A stretch of 64,000 nucleotides of DNA from Lachnospiraceae bacterium (GCA_030523275.1 JAUNIX010000004.1:1-64000), one strand, 5' to 3'. Numbered from the stretch's first letter, positions 27,750 to 35,568 are shown. The notes: generated by a model not told the origin, from the sequence alone. Numbers and translations: made by a program.

Positions 27750-28265
27750 CTAATTGTTTCTCGTTAAGACAGCATAGATTCTTTCAGTAACCATTCCACG
27801 AATGAGAATGACGATCAAACCTACGATAAAGTAACGAATTGCCAAGTCGCCAAGGGAGTAACCTAAGTTTTTAACACCGGTTGCAATTCCCATGTAAACG
27901 AATAATTCACCTGCATTTGCATGTGGGAATAATCCGGTTACCGGATGAACGAAAGATACAGTGGCATCATAATATGCCGGTTTGTATTTTTCTTCAACGA
28001 AACGACCAAATGAGTAACACATTGGGTTTGCCAAACAGATAACAGCTAGTACTGGCAGTAAAACATATCGACAAATGAAATTTCCTGTAATCTTTTGACA
28101 GAAATTTTCCACTTTGTCTTCACCAATCAGTTTAATGACTGAGTTTACCGCTGTCATTAAACATACAACCTGTGGGATGATATCTGTTACCCATCCCATA
28201 AAAGTTGCTCCACCTGCTGTAAATAAGCTGATGAATCCATTTGCAAAAGTAGAAATTACATTCAT
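27750..28265 (-). CDS. srlA: PTS glucitol/sorbitol-type EIIC component (SrlA)
   Basis: EIIC2-type membrane subunit of the glucitol-family PTS, 171 residues with about four helices. It starts MNVISTFANGFISLFTAGG and has the family segment LANPMCYSFGRFVEEKYKPA and HPVTGLFPHANAGELF. The ATG follows AAAGGAGGGG at 5-6 nt. It ends 15 bp before srlE. Confidence 0.9.
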   Translation of the reverse strand: MNVISTFANGFISLFTAGGATFMGWVTDIIPQVVCLMTAVNSVIKLIGEDKVENFCQKITGNFICRYVLLPVLAVICLANPMCYSFGRFVEEKYKPAYYDATVSFVHPVTGLFPHANAGELFVYMGIATGVKNLGYSLGDLAIRYFIVGLIVILIRGMVTERIYAVLTRNN

Positions 28266-28381
28266 TCCTACCCCTCCTTTCAAAAAATAAATTAAATTGT
28301 GCCTCTATGTAATAAGCTTCTGTCATCAGAAAAATACTTGGGCCCTTATCGTTCTGATTCCTATCGGCTTTTTACATCCAT

Positions 28382-28882
28382 TTATAAATCATCGATTTGA
28401 AAATCGGCTTCTTTGAATTCATCATCTGCATCATCATCGATGAATGCATCTACAGTAGCTTTTTCTTGCTCCTGATGTGCAAATCTCATCTCTATCGCTT
28501 CTAATGCCTGTATGTATCCTTTATAATACTTCTGTTCTTTTTTGGTCATCGCACGAAACATTGTCAAATAATCATAAATGGTCTCACCTTCTACGAGTGG
28601 ACGACCTTCGATTATTTCTTTGATCGGTTTAAACCTTGCAAATAGGGTGACCCCTTCCATGACCTCGCCACCAGTGATCACCCCTTCTTTATCACATCCA
28701 ATTATAACGATATTGCCTTTGATAATTCCGTATTTTGCTTTCTTCTGTCCTACTCCAAGTGTGCCAAGAGCACGACATTTTCTAAGTGCTTTTTGGTATG
28801 CACGAATCTGAAAAACAGAAAGAAAAGACTGTATTGAAAAAATAATAAACAAAGCAATAAAAATCTTTAAAATTGGACTCAT
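28382..28882 (-). CDS. gutM: glucitol operon activator GutM
   Basis: GutM is a membrane-anchored co-activator of glucitol PTS operons in both enterobacteria and Firmicutes. The 166-residue protein has one N-terminal helix (about residues 4-22), then a soluble domain with LGVGQKKAKYGIIKGNIVII and a long acidic C-terminus rich in Asp and Glu, which is unusual for short GutM proteins (about 120 residues). The start at 28882 has AAAGGG upstream. Its promoter (28962-28989) carries an element shared with the sorC promoter. Confidence 0.85.
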   Translation of the reverse strand: MSPILKIFIALFIIFSIQSFLSVFQIRAYQKALRKCRALGTLGVGQKKAKYGIIKGNIVIIGCDKEGVITGGEVMEGVTLFARFKPIKEIIEGRPLVEGETIYDYLTMFRAMTKKEQKYYKGYIQALEAIEMRFAHQEQEKATVDAFIDDDADDEFKEADFQIDDL

Positions 28883-28961
28883 ATTCAAATTACCCTTTCT
28901 ATAAAACAATACGCACAAAAAATTGTGCCTTTATCTTTATTTTTTGTTTAATATGTATATT

Positions 28962-28989
28962 ATTTTACGCTAATTTTAGGGTTCGTCAA
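28962..28989 (-). promoter_or_regulatory. promoter of gutM-srlA-srlE
   Basis: Minus-strand -35 TTGACG (28984-28989) and -10 TAAAAT (28962-28967) with a 16-bp spacer. The position about 80 bp upstream of gutM fits a separate transcription unit. The 20-bp shared element sits 10 bp upstream of the -35. Confidence 0.7.
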
Positions 28990-28999
28990 CAGAGAACAG

Positions 29000-29019
29000 T
29001 TGAAATTATGTATAAGTCG
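29000..29019. promoter_or_regulatory. putative SorC-family binding site upstream of gutM
   Basis: TTGAAATTATGTATAAGTCG matches the element at 35370-35389 at 17 of 20 positions and has nearly the same distance to the -35 box. Another ATTGAACAAAT, identical to part of the second copy, lies at 29037-29047. The shared geometry suggests an activator site for the locus regulator. Confidence 0.6.
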
Positions 29020-29070
29020 CTTTTTGAAAACGCTTATTGAACAAATCCCATACATCATTTTCCTTTTTTA

Positions 29071-29871
29071 TTAATCTTGCTTTTTATCTTCGCTATTTTT
29101 AAATGTTCTCCTTATTTTTCCATAATATCCCGCATCAACCCGACCGTTTTCTGACTCCAAATTCTTTGTTAAAATATCGTCAACTTCACGACTTACTTTT
29201 TGTGCCAATGTCGGCCTGATTGCCTTTTCTGGTTTCATAATGCAGATAACTTTATACATTTCCGGATTCTTTTTCGCATATAAGAGTAGCCCCATCGATA
29301 AAATTGCAATCGTAAATAACATCAATGATATTTCAATCCATAAATGATTCATACTCAAATAAGACTGTTGATACTCTTCATATGCCAAGAGTTGCTTTTG
29401 TGCTCCCTTTAGATCATAGATCACAGGCATTTGCTCCTTTTTTAATAACCCTTTTTCACTCCTATATAAAATGGAAATCTCTGTTTTTGTTTGTTTCGTT
29501 GCCTCCAGTTTTTTTTGATCCAAAAGACGTTTCGCATCATTTTGAATCACATATGGTTTTTGATGATTCTGAAGATAAACTTCTAATGTACCGTCACCTG
29601 ACTCTGTTATTTTTGTAACAATCCCATTTTGCTGTGATAGCTGATCTTTATCTGGCATTTTATGCAAAGAACAATATCCAAGTAATGCTGCCCCTACCAA
29701 AAAAATAACAACGATCAGTAATTTCCATCCCATAATAGACGCACCTTTTACCTTTTCAACCTCTTCCTTTGTCCAAACAATTTTGGTATTATACTCCCGC
29801 ATTCCTTCTTTGCCGATCAGAATGACCAATGCAATTGCGTAGATTGCAATTCCTATTAAGATACCCCACAT
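29071..29871 (-). CDS. hypothetical membrane protein in the polyol locus
   Basis: Not recognised; 266 residues. Helix 1 is at about residues 2-20, helix 2 at about 46-66 and helix 3 at about 180-200. An extracytoplasmic region of about 110 residues lies between helices 2 and 3, and a charged cytoplasmic tail of about 65 residues follows. The layout resembles DUF3592-type proteins, which is only a topology-based guess. The ATG at 29869-29871 has GGAGGA at about 9 nt; upstream codons overlap the srlB terminator. It lies between srlB and gutM and has no visible sugar-metabolism motif. Confidence 0.6.
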   Translation of the reverse strand: MWGILIGIAIYAIALVILIGKEGMREYNTKIVWTKEEVEKVKGASIMGWKLLIVVIFLVGAALLGYCSLHKMPDKDQLSQQNGIVTKITESGDGTLEVYLQNHQKPYVIQNDAKRLLDQKKLEATKQTKTEISILYRSEKGLLKKEQMPVIYDLKGAQKQLLAYEEYQQSYLSMNHLWIEISLMLFTIAILSMGLLLYAKKNPEMYKVICIMKPEKAIRPTLAQKVSREVDDILTKNLESENGRVDAGYYGKIRRTFKNSEDKKQD

Positions 29872-29893
29872 TCCGACATTTCCTCCTATACAT

Positions 29894-29920
29894 AAAAAGG
29901 ACATGACGTTTTGTCATGCC
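29894..29920 (-). terminator. terminator of srlB
   Basis: Minus-strand stem CATGAC/GTCATG extended by GG/CC with an AAAAC loop, followed by TTTTT. The T-run lies just before the ribosome binding site of the next gene. Confidence 0.75.
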
Positions 29921-29966
29921 CCTTAATATTTCGATTTATTAAATTATCACGCGATTTCGGTATGTA

Positions 29967-30341
29967 TTAATAAATTTCGATTGTAGCGCCTGCAACTAAA
30001 TCTGCAGCTACTAAACCTGCGCTATCAGCTTCTAACATAATACATCCTGGTCTTTCTGGTTCTGGACCACCCTTGAAATCAAGTGTTGCATGTCCAAGAC
30101 CTCTTAATGTAGCATTTGCTTCAGAACCTACAGCAGATACTGTAAATACTTTTTCAGCGATAACAACTGTATCCCCAACTTCAACGTCTGCTTTCAATTC
30201 TGCAGTTTCATGAAGTACACACAGTTCTGCTAATGCTGGTGGTGCATCATCATTAAAGATAATGATAAAGTTAGTATCTGGATCTCCTAAAAATGCGAAT
30301 GCATCAGGTCCATTACCTGTGATTTTTGCTGAATATTTCAT
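29967..30341 (-). CDS. srlB: PTS glucitol/sorbitol-type EIIA component (SrlB)
   Basis: Soluble EIIA that passes phosphate from HPr to SrlE, 124 residues. It starts MKYSAKITGNGPDAFAF and has VLHETAEL with His44, the likely phosphorylated residue, and the conserved GLGHATLDFKGG. An AAAGGAG site precedes the ATG. It sits alone between two terminators, with a strong promoter at 30382-30410, so it appears to be its own transcription unit. Confidence 0.92.
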   Translation of the reverse strand: MKYSAKITGNGPDAFAFLGDPDTNFIIIFNDDAPPALAELCVLHETAELKADVEVGDTVVIAEKVFTVSAVGSEANATLRGLGHATLDFKGGPEPERPGCIMLEADSAGLVAADLVAGATIEIY

Positions 30342-30381
30342 AGTTACGTCTCCTTTCTACTGGTAGCCAACCTCTAATCAT

Positions 30382-30410
30382 ATTTTACCCGTTTGGCATC
30401 ACAGTGTCAA
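30382..30410 (-). promoter_or_regulatory. promoter of srlB
   Basis: Minus-strand -35 TTGACA (30405-30410, perfect) and -10 TAAAAT (30382-30387) with a 17-bp spacer. The element shared by the gutM and sorC promoters is not present here, so srlB may be regulated differently. Confidence 0.8.
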
Positions 30411-30471
30411 TCTTTTTTGTGCGTTTTTACTAAAATATTCTCTGTATGTTTATAAAATGTTTACAATTTTA

Positions 30472-30505
30472 CAAAAAGCAAGAGAGCTGGCGCAAGTCAG
30501 CTCTC
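30472..30505 (-). terminator. terminator after the aldolase gene
   Basis: Minus-strand stem GAGAGCTG/CAGCTCTC with an 8-nt loop, followed by TTGCTTTTTG. It ends the sorC-to-aldolase unit. Confidence 0.75.
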
Positions 30506-30537
30506 AATATGTATAAATCTTATTGTTTATTATAATG

Positions 30538-31371
30538 TTATGCCTGCTTTGTCTCAAACACAGAGTAGTAATGCTTTAAACAATCCTGAATACCTGTTTT
30601 TAATGCTGTTCTCAAGGCAAGATAATCCTGTGCATCGCTTTTCTTTACAGATTCCATTGCTGCAAGGTACAAATCTGTATAAATATTAACTTTAGAAATA
30701 CCCTCCTGTGCACATTTCTTTAGATTATCATCCCCGGATCCTGAACCACCATGAAGCACTAATGGAACATCCGTTGCCGTATGAATCTCATGCAAACGTT
30801 TGAAACTAATTTCCGGAATTGCTTTTGCCTTATACACACCATGGGCCGTTCCTATCGAAATCGCCAGTGAATCGCAACCGGACTCCATAGCAAACTTTTT
30901 CGCTTCTTCCGCACTTGTATACTGCGCATCGGTATCGTTGACATCAAAGTTGCTTGCCACGTGTCCGATTTCCGCTTCTACTGAAACATCGTTTGCTTTT
31001 GCATACTCTACTACTACTTTTGTTGTCTCTACATTTTCTTCAAAACTCTTCATAGAAGCATCAATCATAACAGAAGTAAATCCCAGATCAATCGCTTTTT
31101 TACAGGTTTCGATGCTCATACCATGATCCAAATGTAAAACAATCGGTACGGATGCTTCCTCAGCATATTTTTTACCAATCAACGCTGCATCTTCCAAGGT
31201 AAGGTTGTCCCCTAAATGTGCTTCTGCAACGCCAACGATTAATGGCAATCCTAATTCTTCTGCTACTTGAATATGATATTTAATACTTTCCACATCTAAC
31301 ACATTTGCCGATGGAATTGCATAATTACCCGCTTGAGCCTTTTTAAATAATTCTTTTGAATTTACTAACAT
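30538..31371 (-). CDS. class II fructose/tagatose-bisphosphate-type aldolase
   Basis: Zinc-dependent class II aldolase of the FbaA/KbaY/GatY family, 277 residues. Zinc and active-site motifs are visible: VLHLDHGM, EAEIGHV, GTAHGVYK and LHGGSGSGDDN. The family cleaves 1-phosphorylated ketoses to dihydroxyacetone phosphate plus an aldehyde. In this locus it probably cleaves the ketose phosphate made from the PTS-imported polyol; the exact chain length is unknown. No sugar-phosphate kinase is nearby. GGAGG precedes the ATG. Confidence 0.88.
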   Translation of the reverse strand: MLVNSKELFKKAQAGNYAIPSANVLDVESIKYHIQVAEELGLPLIVGVAEAHLGDNLTLEDAALIGKKYAEEASVPIVLHLDHGMSIETCKKAIDLGFTSVMIDASMKSFEENVETTKVVVEYAKANDVSVEAEIGHVASNFDVNDTDAQYTSAEEAKKFAMESGCDSLAISIGTAHGVYKAKAIPEISFKRLHEIHTATDVPLVLHGGSGSGDDNLKKCAQEGISKVNIYTDLYLAAMESVKKSDAQDYLALRTALKTGIQDCLKHYYSVFETKQA

Positions 31372-31394
31372 AAATCATCCTCCAATATTCTCAT

Positions 31395-31925
31395 TTATTC
31401 GCCAATGATAATAATTTTGCATTTGCGAGTGCGTTCACGTGTGCGGTCAAAATCTACAAAGTATACATAACCTGTAGAACCAACACCCAATTTCCCTTCA
31501 TCAACCTCTAAAGTAGCACTAGAACCCAAGATAGTCGCCTTTAAATGTGCATCACAATTTAACAATGCAGTGCGATCACCTCCCGGAAGGTATTCCGCTG
31601 CATTTGGCCAGGATTCTACATCCTGAAAATGTGCTTCACCTGGATACATATAGCCTCCTTTTGGTGGCATTTCCGTCTGATTTGGAATAATTTTTTGCAA
31701 TACATTGTCTAGGTCAACCTGCAAAAATTCCGTACCATCTTCTGTATAATCATGCACGAATTCTTCGAAAAATACAGAACATGTCGTATGTGGGGAAATG
31801 ATTGTCACGATTCCATTTTGAATCCCACTATTTGCAATCGCTTCTTTTACCTGTGGTGTAATATTAATAAAAGTTGGTGTCACACCATGTGATTTTAAAC
31901 TAATTGTCTCTTTATAAACAGCCAT
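31395..31925 (-). CDS. YjbQ/UPF0047 family protein
   Basis: Member of the YjbQ family, 176 residues against the usual 130-140, with a central insert (about residues 70-110). Conserved motifs are ISPHTTCSVFFEEF and the C-terminal CDAHLKATILGSSATLEVDE with LGVGSTGYVYFVDFD. Purified family members show weak thiamine-phosphate synthase activity, but their real role is unsettled. Its tight placement (2 bp after the isomerase gene, 23 bp before the aldolase gene) argues for a role in this sugar pathway. Confidence 0.85.
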   Translation of the reverse strand: MAVYKETISLKSHGVTPTFINITPQVKEAIANSGIQNGIVTIISPHTTCSVFFEEFVHDYTEDGTEFLQVDLDNVLQKIIPNQTEMPPKGGYMYPGEAHFQDVESWPNAAEYLPGGDRTALLNCDAHLKATILGSSATLEVDEGKLGVGSTGYVYFVDFDRTRERTRKCKIIIIGE

Positions 31926-31927
31926 TT

Positions 31928-32632
31928 TTATTCTCCTTGCTCATTCATTCGTTCATTATATGCTTTGATAATTGCCTCTGCCATTTCACGGACACGCTGT
32001 GCCGGTGATGGGGCATTTAAGATACCGGAAGTACATCCTGTACCATCAGAACCCGCTTTTACGATCTTATAGCAGTCATCCGCTGTACTTACGCCGGATG
32101 CGATCATTGGCTGTACATTCGGATTTACTTCTTGTATTTGTTTTACCGTCTCAACCATATAAACATCATCAGCAATCTGGCCGGTTCCGATCAAATCTGT
32201 CGGCTCTGCGATAATAATATCTGGATCCATGATCGCAACCGCTTTTGCTTCCACAGTAGAATCTGCACAAACAATGCTGACCATTTCCAATTCTTTTGCA
32301 CGTTTAATTGATTGAGATAAATCTGATAATATTTTTGGATTTTCTGCATGATTCAAAAATACGGCATCGGCTCCGGCTTCTTTTAAAGATTCCGGAAGAA
32401 CATGTCCCATACCACGTCCTGGTGTCAAAGGATCCATAGACTGTGCAGTTACAACAATATGTTCTGTATTTTCTTTGATCAAACGGATATCCGCATATGG
32501 GCATGTGAAATAAATACGGATTCCTGTATCTGCTGCAACCTGATCGGATGCCTTTGCAAGTTCTAAGCTTTCTTTTCCATATAAATATGATTTTGGATTT
32601 ACAACTAAAAATGGTGTTTTTGCTTTCGCCAT
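31928..32632 (-). CDS. divergent triose-phosphate-isomerase-like protein
   Basis: TIM-fold isomerase of 234 residues, closer in shape to short archaeal-type enzymes than to the 250-residue bacterial TpiA. The catalytic set is kept (Asn12, Lys14, His95, Glu143 in IIAEPTDLIGTG), but surrounding motifs differ: NPKSY instead of N-W-K, and FLNHAEN instead of GHSERR. In erythritol loci TIM paralogues (EryH, LerI) isomerise erythrulose phosphate. A similar role on a ketose phosphate is likely here, not housekeeping glycolysis. AAAGGAAAGG precedes the ATG. Confidence 0.8.
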   Translation of the reverse strand: MAKAKTPFLVVNPKSYLYGKESLELAKASDQVAADTGIRIYFTCPYADIRLIKENTEHIVVTAQSMDPLTPGRGMGHVLPESLKEAGADAVFLNHAENPKILSDLSQSIKRAKELEMVSIVCADSTVEAKAVAIMDPDIIIAEPTDLIGTGQIADDVYMVETVKQIQEVNPNVQPMIASGVSTADDCYKIVKAGSDGTGCTSGILNAPSPAQRVREMAEAIIKAYNERMNEQGE

Positions 32633-32866
32633 AATACTATCCTTTCCTTTATATTACAAAATGATAAATAACAATTGTAACTACATTCTCCCCAGAATGA
32701 AAGAAACGATATTTTCTCTCATATCCAGACGAAACATATCTCATATTCCGCTGGTTGACCGGATGAAACTCGCTCTGCGGGTTTTATCGGTTCGCATATA
32801 TGAATACAAGTACGCCTTAAACAGGAGGGCGTACTTGTACAATGGCTTATTAATTCGAATTATTTC
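32633..32866 (-). other. structured intergenic region inside the polyol operon
   Basis: This 234-bp gap separates the oxidoreductase and isomerase genes. It contains a perfect 12-bp stem TACAAGTACGCC/GGCGTACTTGTA (32805-32839, 11-nt loop) and a G+C-richer hairpin at 32759-32790 (CCGATAAAACCCGC with GCGAGTTTCATCCGG). Neither is followed by a T-run, so mRNA processing, stability control or a binding site is more likely than termination. Confidence 0.5.
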
Positions 32867-34189
32867 TTATAATAAATTTGTCTTTCCGTAAATTTTATCT
32901 TGTTCCTGACGTAATTTGTATACATATGTGCTTGTATCAAGTTGAATGTCATCTAATGTAATTAACTGACCCTTCTTAACGTCTTTCTTCATAACAGCAT
33001 TGTTTGTTACAAGACCATATGGTACATATTTATTATCATCAGAAACTTTTGCTTCACAGATAGAACCATATGTTGTATATCCACCCATTCCATCAATTCT
33101 CTGACCAGCTTTTAAATCAGTTTTAGCACGTGTAATACATTCAGCAACTAATCCATCGATTGGTACACACTGTGGTTCTTTGTCGATTACTAATTTAGCA
33201 ACTGTTAATGGTGTTTCTAAGTTACATAAGTGATATGGACGGTATAATGTCCATAAAGGTCCAGGACCCATGCTGTGGTATCCCATCTGATAAGCAATTT
33301 CATCGTTTGGAGTTGACACTGTTACGAATACACCAGGAGCAATTCCATTTACATATTCAACAACCCCATGTTTATTTAAGATACCGCCATCTTCTTTTAA
33401 CTTGAAGATTTCATTTAATTCTTTTACACCTTCTGTACCAGGAGCAGTTTTAGGACCATGACCACCGATAACATCAGGAACTAATCCTGTATAGTTACAC
33501 ATTGCTGTCATTTCTACCATTGTCTTTGTACCATCTTTGAATGCACAAAGCATTCTTGGAGACATTTTTCTTCTTGTTGCTTCTTCTAATACGGTATCTG
33601 GATTACATTCATAATCAATCTTGTTATTTTTACCTTTACCCATAACTTCTACGGTCATGCCCATTGCTTTTGCGAAACAGTAAAGTTCCATAACAGCTCC
33701 AGGTTCATCACCAGCAGATCCTGTATAGATAACACCTTTGCTTTCTGCATATCTCTTTAAGTAAGGTCCAATAACAACATCTGTTTCAACGTTCATCATT
33801 ACAACATCTTTGCCATTGTCCATAGCTTCGATGGAAAGTTTTGCTCCAACATCAGGTACACCTGTTACATCTACAACGACATCAATAGCTGGTGTTTTTG
33901 TAACAAGATCGGAATTAGATGTAGCAACATATTTTCCAGATTCTAACGCTGTCTGAGCCTGTTCTGTTGTCTCACAAACAGCAATATCTTCGTCAGTAAG
34001 ACCTGCATATTTGAAAGCTGCAACTGCTAATTCTTCTTTAATATCAGATACGATTGCTGGTTTGATTCCTTTCATAAGTACCATCTGAGTTGTCATACCA
34101 CGTCCCATCTGACCAGCACCAACAATTCCTGTCATGATGATTTCGCCACTTTGTTCTCTTTTGATTAATTTTTGATCCATATTAAGCAT
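32867..34189 (-). CDS. NAD(P)-dependent oxidoreductase with SAF domain (COG4091 family)
   Basis: Homoserine-dehydrogenase-like oxidoreductase, 440 residues. The N-terminal Rossmann motif is GIVGAGQMGRG (21-31). A catalytic domain contains VVDVTGVPDVGAKLS and YTGSAGDEPGAVMELYCFAK, and a C-terminal SAF domain follows (about 370-440). The family is catabolic and poorly characterised, linked with unusual sugar or sugar-acid operons. Here it is the only dehydrogenase, so it may oxidise the PTS-made polyol phosphate. The start at 34187-34189 has AAGGAGG at 9 nt; the longer frame overlapping sorC is not supported. Confidence 0.85.
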   Translation of the reverse strand: MLNMDQKLIKREQSGEIIMTGIVGAGQMGRGMTTQMVLMKGIKPAIVSDIKEELAVAAFKYAGLTDEDIAVCETTEQAQTALESGKYVATSNSDLVTKTPAIDVVVDVTGVPDVGAKLSIEAMDNGKDVVMMNVETDVVIGPYLKRYAESKGVIYTGSAGDEPGAVMELYCFAKAMGMTVEVMGKGKNNKIDYECNPDTVLEEATRRKMSPRMLCAFKDGTKTMVEMTAMCNYTGLVPDVIGGHGPKTAPGTEGVKELNEIFKLKEDGGILNKHGVVEYVNGIAPGVFVTVSTPNDEIAYQMGYHSMGPGPLWTLYRPYHLCNLETPLTVAKLVIDKEPQCVPIDGLVAECITRAKTDLKAGQRIDGMGGYTTYGSICEAKVSDDNKYVPYGLVTNNAVMKKDVKKGQLITLDDIQLDTSTYVYKLRQEQDKIYGKTNLL

Positions 34190-34295
34190 ATTCAAATTCC
34201 TCCTTGTTATAAAACACTTCACTACTCTATCTATGTTTAAGAACCCATCTTCCATATTAAGACCCAAGGGATACATGGATTCCTTAACAACAATT

Positions 34296-35261
34296 TTACT
34301 GTAACATCTTTTGAGCACATTCAGCATCTGTAATTAAGATGTTGATAAACTGTCCTCGAATTGCTCCTCTGATTGCATCTGCCTTTTTCGCACCCCCACC
34401 GATACCAACACGATTATTTACTTTCTTGAGTTGATCAATTGGAATGCTTGCAACCTTGTCATTGAATTCCCTAAATGGCTCGATTTTGCCTTCCTGGTTA
34501 AAAAATCGGAGTGCAATATCACCAACCGCGCCTCTTTCCACAAACTTGTGCATCTGCTCTTCTTTCACATACCCTGCAGTTACCATTGTGGAAGTTCGTT
34601 CTGGAATTCCAATTCCCATAATGACACTATCTAATTTCTTAAAATAGTCATATATATAATTTACAGATTCCTCCTGAATAAAGCCTTTCATGACTGCTTC
34701 ATTTTGGAATACTGCTGGAGCCAAAAACTGTACATATCGACCACCAAACTTTTGTGCAAAACCTGCTGCAACCTGATTGGCCTGTACATTCATTTTCCCT
34801 ATTTTCATCTGACTGATACCGCCAAACATCGGGACAAATAAAAACTGTTTGTCAAATTCATATTTTTTCTGAACATTCGCTACATGATATAACGTGCTAC
34901 CCATCGCAACCCCGATCATATCACCATCTTTGAACAAATGTGACAGATAATCAAAACTTGCCTCACTCAGCCTTTGAATCATATCCTCCTGTGTATCTAA
35001 TGGCTGGTTATCCACAATAATGACTTCTTTTAAGCCATATTTTCTTTCTAAATCTTTTTCCAGCTTGCCATAATCAAAATTAATCGGATTTATAACTTCA
35101 ATACGAACAATCCCCTGTTCCCTTCCAATCTTGAGCATGCGGGAAACCGTTGCCCTGGATAATCCCAAGGAATCGCAAATGTCTTGTTGGGTCATCTGAT
35201 CGGTATAATACAAATCGCAACATTTATAAACCAATCTCAAATCATCAACTATCTTTTTCAT
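34296..35261 (-). CDS. SorC/DeoR-type sugar-binding transcriptional regulator
   Basis: SorC-family regulator, 321 residues. A helix-turn-helix at about residues 22-45 (MTQQDICDSLGLSRATVSRM) is followed by the sugar-phosphate-binding domain (about 60-320) with GDMIGVAMGSTLYHVAN and NNRVGIGGGAKKADAIRGA. Members are activators or repressors controlled by phosphorylated sugars; SorC itself controls the sorbose PTS. It heads the locus, has GGAGGAGG upstream of its ATG, and probably binds the 20-bp element at 35370-35389 and 29000-29019. Confidence 0.9.
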   Translation of the reverse strand: MKKIVDDLRLVYKCCDLYYTDQMTQQDICDSLGLSRATVSRMLKIGREQGIVRIEVINPINFDYGKLEKDLERKYGLKEVIIVDNQPLDTQEDMIQRLSEASFDYLSHLFKDGDMIGVAMGSTLYHVANVQKKYEFDKQFLFVPMFGGISQMKIGKMNVQANQVAAGFAQKFGGRYVQFLAPAVFQNEAVMKGFIQEESVNYIYDYFKKLDSVIMGIGIPERTSTMVTAGYVKEEQMHKFVERGAVGDIALRFFNQEGKIEPFREFNDKVASIPIDQLKKVNNRVGIGGGAKKADAIRGAIRGQFINILITDAECAQKMLQ

Positions 35262-35331
35262 TTCCTCCTCCTATCTATTATGGCATGAACTATTTTGCCA
35301 TTATCAACACGAATTGATTGATTACAATTAC

Positions 35332-35360
35332 ATTGTAGCAACGCATTTATTCACTGTCAA
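35332..35360 (-). promoter_or_regulatory. promoter of the sorC-to-aldolase operon
   Basis: Minus-strand -35 TTGACA (35355-35360, perfect) and -10 TACAAT (35332-35337) with a 17-bp spacer, 70 bp upstream of the regulator gene. Confidence 0.85.
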
Positions 35361-35369
35361 CAAATATAA

Positions 35370-35389
35370 TTGAACAAATGTATAAGTCG
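35370..35389. promoter_or_regulatory. putative SorC-family binding site upstream of sorC
   Basis: TTGAACAAATGTATAAGTCG lies 10 bp upstream of the -35 box, and a near-identical element lies 11 bp upstream of the gutM -35 box. The remaining A/T-rich DNA of this 307-bp divergent gap shows only a TATAAT at 35515-35520, likely the -10 of the plus-strand gene. Confidence 0.6.
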
Positions 35390-35568
35390 AATTTTTATAA
35401 TTTTTATTCTAACTTTTGTTCTATACTACCAGAAATTATGATAATCTTTTAACAAACTAAGTATTTTTTCTGTATTTCAAAAAAGTAACACTATCTTTTT
35501 TTATTCTTTCTATATATAATAGGAAAGAAACATACAGATTTTATGAATCAAGCGAAAGGAATGAGGTT

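Noticed and set aside
28132..28326. Minus-strand frame of 64 codons overlapping srlA
   Set aside because: It is out of frame with srlA, lacks a ribosome binding site, and most of it is inside the SrlA coding sequence.
34190..34327. Extended N-terminus of the COG4091 oxidoreductase overlapping sorC
   Set aside because: The internal ATG at 34189 has an AAGGAGG site and matches the family length; the extension would overlap the regulator gene in another frame.
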